Assembly (NCBI GenBank): GCA_943704495.1
Contig: CALSCR010002617.1
Span: 1-61,280 of the forward strand
DNA length: 61,280 nucleotides
Direction: 5' to 3'
Origin: Pigoraptor chileana
Taxonomy: Eukaryota > Opisthokonta > Filasterea
Within the stretch, counting starts at the first letter, position 1. Every line of letters starts with the position of its first letter. Under the pieces are notes generated by a model that saw only the letters and a program-made list of their open reading frames with translations, was not told the origin of the DNA and ran no database searches. Positions 34,855 to 45,010 of the stretch are shown here, piece by piece. The position numbers were made by a program, and so were the translations under genes.

Positions 34855-37821
34855 TTACAGGCCACACATCTCAATCAGTTCAGCCACGTTCGTGGAACTA
34901 TTATCCGTCGCTTCGGCACTGCTATCTTCTTTCTTGCCTGTCACTCGTTTTGCACCAGACGACGACACTGCATTGGTGTCACGATATACCCGTCTCGCCA
35001 GCGATCTCTTTCTCGCTTGCACTTTGGCGCACCTCTCGTCCACCGTACCGCGATATAGGAGCGTGTGGATGTGTACTGCATCTGCCGTTTGTCCCAGCCT
35101 GTGCACGCGGTCGGCCGCCTGGTCCGCTGCCGCCGGATTCCAGTGCGCGTCCAGCATAATCACGTGACTGGCACACGTCAGGTTCAGGCCCACTCCACCG
35201 GCACACAAAGACAGTAGCATTGCGTGTCGGACCTTGCGTCCTTTGGAAGATGACGTCCCCAGTGACGAGGACGCATGGAAGAACGCAGTGATCTCGGCTT
35301 CTCTGCGCGCTGGAGTCATGCCGCCGTCCACGCGTGATAGGGAGAAGCCTTCCGTCGACAGTCGACGCGCGGCGACGTCCAGCATGGATGTCCACTGCGA
35401 GACAATCACGCACATATGCCCATCGGCGGCAGCTTCCGTCGCAATCCGAGCCATGGCATTCATTTTACCACTCGGTGCGTCGACGGCATCCAAAACGGAG
35501 ACCCCACGTGCCTCTCGCACACAAATGTCAACACCATCTGCGACCTGCGCAATCTCCCTCTTGACGCCCGCCTCTTTCGTCACTTCGAGAGAGGCAAACA
35601 TGGCACTGAGGTCGTCATCTTGTCTCTTCTCCTTCCTGCCTTTCAGTGGAAACACGCCGTCGAGGTGCTCGGAGAGCGAGCTGTCCACGCTTGCTTTAAG
35701 GAGGCTCACATGACACGCGGCCTGACGCAGGCGAGTGAGCGCCACCAGATAGCGAGAGTGAGAGTGCGCATCCGGGGTAAGCATCTTGTTCCGCACTGTC
35801 GCAGTTGATGTGCCATTAATCTCCCCAGCCACAAATTTGCGGCACCACGTGACGACGGCATCGTACACCCGCTTCTCATCCGGTAGCATGTCAACAGCGT
35901 GTTCCACTCTCTCCTTGCGAGGCAGGGCTACCAGCGGCGTCCCATCGTCCTTCATTTCGTCCTTTGTGCGTCGCAGCATGACACTCGCAAGCACGGCCCG
36001 CGCAGCCGCCGGCGCATCGCGTGCCGCGGACACCACAGCCTTGAATCCATGCGCAGTGCCATACACGGGCACGCGCAGAAACTGCAACGCCGCTGCAACA
36101 TCGGCAAGACTGTTTTGCACAGGCGTTCCCGTCACAATCCAGCGCGCGTCAGAGCGATCAGCGACAGCCGCTGCAGCGGCAAATGAGCTTGTTCTCTTGT
36201 TGCGAATCACGTGACCCTCGTCGAATACTGCGCGCGCCCACTGCGATGCGAACAGAGGGGAGTTTGGATTTGTGGCGGCACTTGCGTCATCATCAGCGCT
36301 GCCATTGCTATCGTCGCTCAATGAGGCCTCCCCCGCATCCTCCAATGCCTTAAAATGGAGTCGGTGCTCCCTCTCCAAAGTGGCGTATGTTGTAACCACA
36401 AAATCAACTCCCGAAAATGGGGAGTCAGACGCTCCCTTTGCCTTTTTAGTGCGATTAGAGCCGTGGTAAACGACGCATTCGGCAATACCGTCCGTGTGGG
36501 CTTTCACCTCAGACGCCCACTGGCACAACAGAGACGCCGGGCACACGACGAGGGTTGGCTTGGTGGTCGCGGGATGCATTGCTTTGCTGCACATGACAAC
36601 CGCAATGACATCCAGGCTCTTGCCAAGGCCCATATCGTCCCCAAGGATGCCTCCCCGGGGATTGCCGCCGCCACTTCCCTCCCGCCACATCATCCACCGC
36701 ACCGCTTCGACCTGATGAGGAAGGAGGCGCGTTTTCACACATGCAAGAGAAGCGGAGATTTCAGGTAGAGCCACGACGCCCCCATCTTTGCGACGCTTAT
36801 CAGTTGACGCCAATGATGACGCTGACTCGCCCCTCGCGATATCCCGCGCCCGCCCCAACCGAAGTAGCACAACACGCGCTTTGTCGGCAAGGTCATCTCT
36901 GTCGACCAGCTGACCGTCGGAATCAACGGCGTCTTCTCTCGCATTGCGGCGGCCGCTCGCGCATTTATTCTCCCTTTTCTTTTCCTTCTTCACGGCCGAC
37001 TGTCCGTCAGCGGCAGGGCCAGATGCTGTCGTTGTCCCCGTCATAGAGGGTGTCGCACTTGCACGCACTCCCACACTGCCGGGATTTCTACCCACGTGCG
37101 CATGGGTGTGTGTGTGCGTGTGTGTCTGCACAGGCCGGTCCTCCCTTGTGGTACAGAGTGCTCGGGCGGCAGAGAGAGAGCGATGGACCTTGTCAATTTC
37201 GACCGCAATGGACTTCGCTTCAAGCGCTGTCTTTGCGTCCTTTTTACGCTGCAGGCACATGCGGAGGCGATCTTCAAGCCCCACAATGATGTCCGTTTTG
37301 CTGTTAGTGTCGTCGTGTGTGCGCGATTGGGAGGGTGCAGCCGACACCGGCCTCGCGCAACCATCGTTGATTCCTCCACTGATCGACAGAGTGGTGTGTG
37401 TGTGCGGCTCTGCCCGTCCAGCGACATGCACACTCTCACTGCCGACATATGATGATGTTGTGATATGTGAGCCCAGCCCCTCACGCCCATTCGACGCATT
37501 TGCGAAAAAAGCACCTGTTTCCGCACGCGCATTTTCACTTCCCTTGGTTTCGGAAACATAGCCCGCCCTCGGTGCGCAAGCGGGTGGATTGTTCGACGCG
37601 GGCGCGTTCTCCTTGTCAGTAAATGTCATCACACTATAAGATTCACACCACTGTGTGCGTTCGTTTGACGCACATCTATATTGCACCGCAGGTGATTCAG
37701 TGGTCGATTGAGAGCGGAGGGATATCGGCTGCCCGTGTACAGCGCATACGGTCACGTGGGATGTGCCAGCGAGTGTGGCCGTCGACACGTGGCTGCACGA
37801 TCCATCCCGAATACTGCACAC
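34855..37821 (-). CDS. TTF2/Lodestar-like SNF2-family ATPase (up to 988 aa)
   Basis: Single open frame. The ATG at 37821 gives 988 residues. An alternative and perhaps better start is the in-frame Met at 37629 (MTFTDKENAP), because the first 64 residues look like untranslated sequence. Residues up to about 360 are low-complexity with a short coiled region near 185-215. The SNF2 core follows: LLPHQVEAVRWMMW (about 366), Walker A GDDMGLGKS (about 395), the DEGH box (about 532) as in Rad5/Rad16/TTF2 relatives, and GTPVQNS. The C-terminal helicase domain has SQWTSMLD (about 804), LSLCAGGVGLNLT and ADRVHRLGQ (about 904). The tail VHIHTLLYRGTVDERCAKVQARK fits TTF2. No RING is present, which argues against Rad5/HLTF. 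It is expected in the nucleus, displacing RNA polymerase or remodelling chromatin. A His-rich run (THTHTHTH) reflects a CA microsatellite within coding DNA. Confidence 0.88.
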   Translation of the reverse strand: MCSIRDGSCSHVSTATLAGTSHVTVCAVHGQPISLRSQSTTESPAVQYRCASNERTQWCESYSVMTFTDKENAPASNNPPACAPRAGYVSETKGSENARAETGAFFANASNGREGLGSHITTSSYVGSESVHVAGRAEPHTHTTLSISGGINDGCARPVSAAPSQSRTHDDTNSKTDIIVGLEDRLRMCLQRKKDAKTALEAKSIAVEIDKVHRSLSAARALCTTREDRPVQTHTHTHTHAHVGRNPGSVGVRASATPSMTGTTTASGPAADGQSAVKKEKKRENKCASGRRNAREDAVDSDGQLVDRDDLADKARVVLLRLGRARDIARGESASSLASTDKRRKDGGVVALPEISASLACVKTRLLPHQVEAVRWMMWREGSGGGNPRGGILGDDMGLGKSLDVIAVVMCSKAMHPATTKPTLVVCPASLLCQWASEVKAHTDGIAECVVYHGSNRTKKAKGASDSPFSGVDFVVTTYATLEREHRLHFKALEDAGEASLSDDSNGSADDDASAATNPNSPLFASQWARAVFDEGHVIRNKRTSSFAAAAAVADRSDARWIVTGTPVQNSLADVAAALQFLRVPVYGTAHGFKAVVSAARDAPAAARAVLASVMLRRTKDEMKDDGTPLVALPRKERVEHAVDMLPDEKRVYDAVVTWCRKFVAGEINGTSTATVRNKMLTPDAHSHSRYLVALTRLRQAACHVSLLKASVDSSLSEHLDGVFPLKGRKEKRQDDDLSAMFASLEVTKEAGVKREIAQVADGVDICVREARGVSVLDAVDAPSGKMNAMARIATEAAADGHMCVIVSQWTSMLDVAARRLSTEGFSLSRVDGGMTPARREAEITAFFHASSSLGTSSSKGRKVRHAMLLSLCAGGVGLNLTCASHVIMLDAHWNPAAADQAADRVHRLGQTADAVHIHTLLYRGTVDERCAKVQARKRSLARRVYRDTNAVSSSGAKRVTGKKEDSSAEATDNSSTNVAELIEMCGL

Positions 37822-38648
37822 GTAGTAGCTTTTTCCTGTGGGTGGGTTCGTACAAATTGAACTTCATATGATTAAACGCCTATTTAAAATGCGTCCATGC
37901 AAAGGATCCTACTAAGTTTTAATTGAGCAAATAAATGAGCTCACACAATCTATCCGCCCACACTCAACCACACCTTTACTGGGACCATCGCGCACGCCGG
38001 TTTTGATGAGGCACGGACGCCTGTGACCCTTGCAGAGGACTGCTTCAACGGCATTACGATCGGCAGTCGCAGTGGAAGTACACAACGCGGCCGAATTGTG
38101 CATTCGATTCGCCTTCGAACAATCGACGTCGTGCGAATCCATCTCGCGCGTGTGCAAAGTTTAGCAGGGCTACACAACTGCCCCTCCTGCTGAATATGCC
38201 ACCTCGCCGTCAGCCCTCTCGGAACGCAATTTCGTGTTATGGAAAGTACAAATGCATCACGCCTCGATCTCTCAACTGACAGGAACAACCGTGCAAGAAC
38301 TTTTTTTTTGTAATATTTGAAGTGGACCGATTTTGTTTTGAAAATTCCGCGCCCTCGGTAACTCAATCACGTGACAATCGTGTGTAATGTTTGCACGTGG
38401 TGACTGGCTGCTGCACCCACAGTGCATTCAGCCGGATCGGCAATCAAGTATAACAACACTCTTACTTGTTTCTCTCAAAAGAAAGACTCTAATTTCAACA
38501 TCCCGAAGCTATAAGGTGGAGCCATATCTTACGACGCCGTACTCTGTGCAACTGAATTTGTTGCAAAGGGAGAAAAACACGAAACACGGCGAAAACAGCG
38601 CTCCTTCGGACACGATTCGATTTCAGAACGCTTGCACTGCCCGCCACC
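37822..38648. other. Divergent promoter region; no gene seen
   Basis: Lies between the 5' ends of the SNF2 ATPase (-) and the LETM1-like gene (+). It contains a T9 run and, at about 38328-38345, the sequence ACCGATTTTGTTTTGAAAA, which recurs in similar form near 23484-23500. No frame is supported. Confidence 0.4.
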
Positions 38649-40854
38649 ATGGCCCATTCCATAAGCCTCGCCCGCTATGGCAGTCTCCTTGGGGGCTCGC
38701 TGCGGGTGATCTCAGTATCGCGTGCTGCCTCTGTGCATTTTCGCTCTTCTAATCTCAAGACCGTTGCACTTAAGGCCGTGTCGCCTGGCATGCGGCATCC
38801 TTTCGGAGTGCAGTGCGCTCCTGCCATTTATATAAACACTCGAGGATATGCAACTCAACCCGCAGTTGCGTCGACCCCTGTGAAGCAGGAGGAGAGCGTC
38901 TATGTGAAGGCGCGGGCAATCGTTGGCAACGTGAAAACGTTCTTCATTAAGATGCGCGACGGCTGGCGTCTATTCAGGTGTGTTTGTGTGTGTGTGTGTG
39001 CGTGTATATGTGCGTTCCTGCCTGTCCCACATGAACACTCGAAGTTTCCGCATAGTATCACCGTATCCACCTTGCATGTCTAACTGTGCCCTTATTGCGG
39101 GAACATGTTTGGAATCTCTACGGTTCCATCCATTTTCATTGCAGGTCCAATCGAAAGCAAGCGAAGGAGTTTCGGCGAATCGCTGCCGCCGAGTCACGAG
39201 AGCTCAACTTTTCCGAGTTCGTCGTCTGCCGACAGTCGGATCGGGATTTGCGCAAGCTGATTCCCTTCATCCTCTTTACCCTCGAATTCCCTGAATTTCT
39301 TCCGCTGGTCCTCTATTATTTCCCCAACTTTTTGCCTTCGACGTTTGAGACTGCCGCCGAAAAGTCCAAGCGGTGAGTATTTGGAAACCTGCGATGCGGT
39401 GGGAAAGAAAGGGGACTGATCATGGGATGTGTTACTGTGTTTATACTTGCATTTTATGTCCTACGAAAGTGATAGTATGTGTGCATGTGTATGAAGGTGT
39501 GTGTGGTGTTTGGGGGGGGGGGGCGATAGTATGTGCTGTCAATATCCACTGCCGTTGATTATTAACAGTGCAACATTTTAACACAACAGGCTGGGGTCAG
39601 CTGCACTTGAGCGGATTAGCGCCGTGGTCAACATCTACTCTGAGGCTGCGGGCGCCGGTCTTATCTCTGGCGGTGCGCGGTCGTTTGGCGGTCTGTTGAG
39701 CACCGCTGACCTCGAACAGGTGGGCGCACTGTGCTGGGGCGCATTTTGACACATCCTGTTTTTTTGCAACCAGCCAATAGTGCCAAAGGAATGATGTGCA
39801 AAGGGCCGGTTGCGGTGAATGGTGATGTCTCAGAAATTGGTTGCTGTATCCTTTATTTGTTTATTGTTACGTTGGCTTCCTTTCTTTAATATCCCTCATC
39901 ATGCCCATCACTTGTCGAATCTTTTTTCATATCACTCAATCCACTTGGTGTTGTTTGTTGTCGCTGTTGCGGACGCACAGCTTGTCACCCTCACTCCGGC
40001 ACGTGCTCTTGCACTTGCGCGGGAGAAACTGGGCGCCCCGGATGTCGCTTCGCTGCCCAAGCCGCTTCTGGACATTGTTTCCCGCCACTTTGCCGTGCCA
40101 GGATTCCTCCCTCAGTCGTATCGCCGTGGACGCGTGTCTCGTGTTCTGCAGGAGCTTGCAACAGACGACGGGGTATGTGGCAACAGTGCTGGTGTGTGAT
40201 GTGCGTGTGTGCGTGTGTGGGTTTCGTGTTGGGAATGCGGCTGTTTGGCCGTGCCGGTATTGTTCTGGCTTGGCAGAGCAGGTGTTGCTGCGTAATTTTC
40301 ACACCTGCCTATCATTGGGCAGTTTCTCTTCTATCAACCTATCCCTATCATCACCTAGTGCTTTTGTGCTCTGTTCCGCATATGATTACTCACACGCGCT
40401 CTTGCAATGCCTCCCCCCCCCCCCTCCTCCCGCTAATGTGTGTCAGATGATGCGCTTGTATGGCGTGGATCGTCTCACGTGGGCTGAACTGCGGGATGCA
40501 TGCCACCTGCGCGCCCTCCCCGTGCCTCCGCCGCCGGCTACGAGCGCATCGCCCACGCTGGCAAGCGCTGTCGACCCCTCGTTGGATGCGCCGCGCCGCC
40601 ATCTCACGGCGTGGTTAGAAGCCACAACGGGTAACCAAGGAAGCACACTACCGATGCTCCTTCTGACTATTGCGCGCACCGCGGTTGCCTCGGAAGAAAT
40701 GGATGCCTTCTCGAGGCTGTCTTCGTCCCTCTCCGCGGCACAAACCGCGGCCGCGCCTCAGTCGACTGCCCGACCAAATACGTTGGCTCCCCGGACTCCT
40801 CCTAAGGCTGCACGTGTCGAGGGAGCGCGTGTCGCTGCTGCCGGAGGGCGGTGA
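38649..40854 (+). CDS. LETM1-like mitochondrial inner-membrane protein (428 aa)
   Basis: Five exons: 38649-38977, 39145-39372, 39590-39719, 39981-40172, 40447-40854; 1287 nt with phases 2-2-0-0. The start codon sits in an ideal context, GCCACCATGG. The first 75 residues are rich in Arg/Ser/Ala without acids, ending near INTRGYATQP, typical of a mitochondrial presequence. The LETM1 core has LIPFILFTLEFPEFLPLVLYYFPNFLPSTFE, the family signature around a membrane helix. The ribosome-binding-like part follows (TDDGMMRLYGVDRLTWAELRDACHLRAL). LETM1 relatives act in inner-membrane K+/H+ or Ca2+ homeostasis and mitoribosome association. There are no EF-hands, and the length suits the shorter LETMD1-like or yeast Mdm38-like forms. 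The Ala/Pro-rich C-terminus is poorly conserved. Confidence 0.9.
39512..39523. repeat. G12 homopolymer in intron 2 of the LETM1-like gene
   Basis: Twelve consecutive G on the sense strand about 65 bp before the acceptor. It is one of several homopolymers in this window's introns. Confidence 0.85.
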
Positions 40855-40907
40855 TTGGTTGCCTTTTGATCCCACTGGTGGGCTCCCATTGGTTGCCTTT
40901 TGATCCC
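40854..40907 (+). repeat. Short direct repeat (two 20-bp copies, 34-bp period)
   Basis: ATTGGTTGCCTTTTGATCCC occurs at 40854-40873 and again exactly at 40888-40907. The first copy starts at the last base of the LETM1-like stop codon. The origin is unknown; small tandem duplication is the simplest reading. Confidence 0.9.
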
Positions 40908-41262
40908 GGCTGCCGTGCTGTGGACACGCCTGAGACGTGCGATGGAAGATTCAGTGGTGCCGTTTCGTTTCTCTTGTTTGTGGATTGGCGTGTGCAGTGG
41001 CGTGTTTGTGTGTGCTGTTGTGTTTTGTCACACAGACTCAGACTCCTATCCTGCCATGGTAGTGGATGCCTTATACCTTGACTTCCCTGCTGCTCCGTGC
41101 ACCTTATAAACTGCGCGTACTGGGTGTATAATAATAATAATGACACGATTCATTTCTTTTTCTATTTTGTTGGTTTGATTTGCAAAGCATTGGCAGAATG
41201 GTAGTATGGCTTCGCTTCAATGTAAATAATATATTTTAATCTACAACACTTGTGCGTGTGTT
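40855..41262. other. Convergent 3' spacer; no gene seen
   Basis: Contains the direct repeat noted above and an AT-rich stretch (AATAATAATAATGACACG near 41130) that may hold cleavage/polyadenylation signals for both neighbours. Confidence 0.4.
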
Positions 41263-44200
41263 TCAGATAGTTTCGGTTGATTCGCGGATCTCGCCGCACC
41301 TCCCCTCCAGCGTAAAAGCAGCAGTGTTGCGCGGCGCCTCATCCGTGGACGCTCTTCGGAACATGCGTGCACGTAATGCCAACAGAGGCTTTCTGTGTGC
41401 GTCTCCGTCACAATCTCCCTCTGGCGACAGTGACTTGTCCGCTGCAATTGGCAACGATGGCGACACATTCGGCACTCCGCTTGAAGAATGCGCGGGCTGA
41501 TACTGCGACGGCCAGTCAAAGGGTTGGTCGCAGGAAGAATTAGAGGGCGTCGTTGTGCATCCGCGATCCGTTAGTTGAGGTGTAGTTGTGCAGGTTGCTC
41601 CCTGTTCGGGGCATGGTGTGCCCGCAGCCATCCACGGTGCGGCCCACTGCATCTCAAGGCCATGGCATGGCTTGCGTATGAACAGCGGGCTCTGTGCTTC
41701 AGAATACACTGATGTATGCGTGCTTACAACGGCGCTATTTGCGGACATAGTTGGGCTTGTTGTCGGCGACTTTCTTCGTCCGCCTTCAGATGTCGACTTG
41801 CGAATGGTCATTGGCGATAACGGGAATGAGGAATGCTCTGTCCTCAGTATGCCACGCTGCGGCGGCAGTGGCGATCCCACCGCCGGTAGATACCCGCGCT
41901 CGCTGTCCGTACTCGGCGACGGTGACATGTCGTCCCTAAAGCGCACGTGCCCGTGTCCTCCGAGTGGCACGCCTCCGCTCGCATATTCACTACTATTCGA
42001 CACTGTCAGAGGGTCGTGGCAGTACCCCTCAGGAGATCTCCTGCTGTCATCCGCTTGGCGTCCGGCGTCGGAAAATGCACGCTGGCGGCGCTGGGCCATG
42101 GGTGATCCCGCGAATGAGGGGCCGCGCGTCGACCCAAGGCTCACAGATCGCATGGTCCGTGTCTGCGTGTGCGCTTCAGAATCGTCATCCGCCGCCGACT
42201 CGGCGTGTTCGCATTGGGCCTCAGTTTCATCCCCGGCATGTCTTTGCATGTTTTTCAGGTGCGCCAGTCGCGCTCTGCGAACCATAACACATACACAGTG
42301 AAGATGGCAAGTAAGTCAGTGAAGCTGACGAAATGGTCACAAAGTGAAGACCAGTGAAGCACTTCAGAGTGAACGGCAGTGCGCATTCAGCTAAGATCCT
42401 CCAAAACCACACAGCCGTAATGCATTGCAACATAACAAGATGCTCTGTATCAATTGCACACTCACCGAATTTCTTCAATTTTTTCCGACATGAGCGCACT
42501 GGTTGTTGCACTAGCCTTATCCAGTTTGCTCACTTGATCAATCAGCATCCGCCGCGTCGCAGAATTCTTTGCAACTGTAGAAAGGCTCGCATCCCCACCC
42601 TTGAGTGTCGACATCACCTCTGCCCTTCGCTCCTCAAGGTTCTGTTCCACTTCCGGCGTAAAAAGCGATGCATCTTGGCCATCGACGCAGTAACGCGATA
42701 GCGGCACTGGTACAGCAGTTGAGTCACGTCGACGCCGCGGCGCGGGAGACTGCTCCACGGCAGGTGTTGCGGGCGTCGTCTTGTTGCTGTTGCCTAAAGC
42801 CGCCGACGCAGTGGCGTTGACGGACAGGCGACGCCGAGCGGCCACGTGGTCGCGGGCAATCTCAAGCGGCAACTGACGGAGGGCCGCGCTTTCGGCCGCT
42901 GCCACTGAAGACGTAGCAGCATCTGACCTTTTTCGCAACAGCTGGGTCGAAAACGAGCTGTGTGTGTTTGCGCTCCGGCCCGCCTGCATCTGCTGTTGGC
43001 TTTCTTGTGATGACTGCATCTTCAGCACATCAGTTGTGACCGTTCGGTATATACAATGCGGACCCATCTCAGTGCTCCATTCAGCCTTTAAACGGTCGGA
43101 TATCAACTATACAAAGAATGAAAAATATGACAGATAAATCTGTTTTTTCAAGTTTCAAAGAGACTCTGAAATCGCCGTTCAAGCGAATCAGCCGGAAGAG
43201 GCCGTGTGTGCGCTGCAATTTTCGCACCCTCATTGGAGGCTGGCCGGGGATCAGAGGCTCAAAGCAGCGGATTTTTGGGCCGATAGCACACAGCCGCGGC
43301 CATTTCGTGTATTCTCCGACACGTCACCGTTCGCGCGTGGCACACAATTCCTGGCAATTGCTGGCACAATGGGAGACGAAATGTCCGATGCTGAGGCGAA
43401 ATGTCACAGCGGGGGGCTGCCCTGCGAGAAAGTAATAATAATGACCAATATGTACATGTGCAAATGAATGTCAATGGAGTGTTCGATTGTTCATTTTGTG
43501 AGTGACAGTCATTGGCGCCGGGCATTTGCAACGTGCCATTTTGGGAGTTTTAATCACCATATTAGGAAGTCAAGAGGCGTTATGATGCTTTATATGGAAG
43601 GATCTCAAATCTACGTCACTTGCGTCATATCTAGACCCAATTCTCACGCCTCTCTCTCTATAATTGCCGAATCGGGGTGCAGTTTGATAAAGTGGACTCA
43701 ACGAAAGAGGCTGACAACACGGTCACACAGACGGTATACTCTGAAGACTGAAAGAAAAGATTCATTACAATCAACGGTTCCTTCCTTAACAGGAACCCTT
43801 GGTAAAATGTGATGGACTATATCTGACGCTCCCGCCAGGTCGTCCGGCGTGCATTCAGGCACTGTTCCATCGCCTCCACTGGACGGCCGCTCATTCTCCT
43901 GCATTGGCTGGCGACTCGGGCTCGGGCTCAGCTGCGACACGAAGAATAAGAGCAGACTTGCTGCGCGCAGTGCGTCTCAGGACTCGTGCATCCACTGCGT
44001 CAGGCGCACTCGCAACTGGCGGCACGGCCGAAGATGCATTTATGAGTGCATGTTGCGAATCAAGAAGAGGAAGGATGCTCGGACGACGGCTTGATTCGAG
44101 TTTAGCGAGGCTTTCTCTGCCAACGCACAGCAACACAGTCAGGTGATGATTAGATTGAGATCGGCCGACAGATCCATAGAAAGAACTCTCACTGAGAGCC

Positions 44201-45010
44201 GGCGCCAAACTGAAACTGATCCAACTGAACCGGCTAGTACACGGCATTCAAAATCAGTGCACAACCGGACACTTACTTGACAACATTAAATTCGCCTTCT
44301 CTCCGTGCAAATGCAACCGCACTCGACCGCTCGATATTGCACATCCTTTTCTGAAAGTCCCTTCGCATCATTGCGTTTTTAACGAGAGCCGACTCCGATC
44401 CCCTTGCTGCCGTCATAATGGCGTCAAGACGACGCTCCTCGTGCGACCGCAGCGACCCCCTTTCTGTATCAATCCATCGATGCAGCACCTGATGCGAGTC
44501 TGCGGCTGTATCGGTCGGGCTGTCCTTGAGAGCAGATGCTGATACAGCCGTTGCAGTTGGAAGCGACGCAGTGAGTGATGATGTTCCGAGGCTGAATGAC
44601 CTTCGGCGCCTCTGCATGATTGTCATACTTCCGGCGGGTGCGCTGTTTGACAATTTGCTCAGGACGATCGAGGATGAAGATGGGCGGTTTGCTCGTAATC
44701 GCAGCACATCCGTTTCGCTGGAAGTTCCTGTGAGGGATCTTCGTCGCTCCAGCAGTGCACCACGTGACTGTGGCCTCCCGTCAGTGGCTAAAGCCACGTG
44801 TGTGTTGCAATTGCCGCCGCCGGTACCGAAGCTGCGATTGAGTGCTCCGTCATCGATGACCTCGTGACCCCTTCCGTCATCGCGCAGAGTGTACATGTGC
44901 GATCCTGCAAGAGGTCCGGCCCAAGCCTCCTCCTCATTCAGCGCCTGCCCGGCTATGAACGAGACCCGTCGCATTAACGACCGTGGCGCCGCACTATCGG
45001 ACGCCGGCAT
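41263..45010 (-). CDS. Unrecognised Ser/Arg-rich protein with coiled-coil segments; multi-exon, one splice unresolved
   Basis: Transcript order: exon 1 at 44277-45010 (MPASDSAAPRSLMRR..., donor GTAAGT, phase 2). Exon 2 starts at 44116 in matching phase (KESLAKLESSRR). Then come an exon at 42466-43106 (ends phase 2, GTGAGT) and a last exon at 41263-42274. The 3' end of exon 2 is not resolved: its frame stops near 43912 without a good donor in phase, and a second frame over about 43800-43930 (PDDLAGASDIVHH) may be a separate small exon. The product would exceed 800 residues. It is rich in Ser, Arg, Thr and Ala with basic RRxS sites (RRRRSFSLG, RRRLSV) that look like kinase targets. Predicted coiled-coil stretches lie around ERRLDAIMTAARGSESALVKNAMM and EKIEEIRARLAHLKNMQ. 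No known domain is recognised. The chain could also be two genes. Confidence 0.6.
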
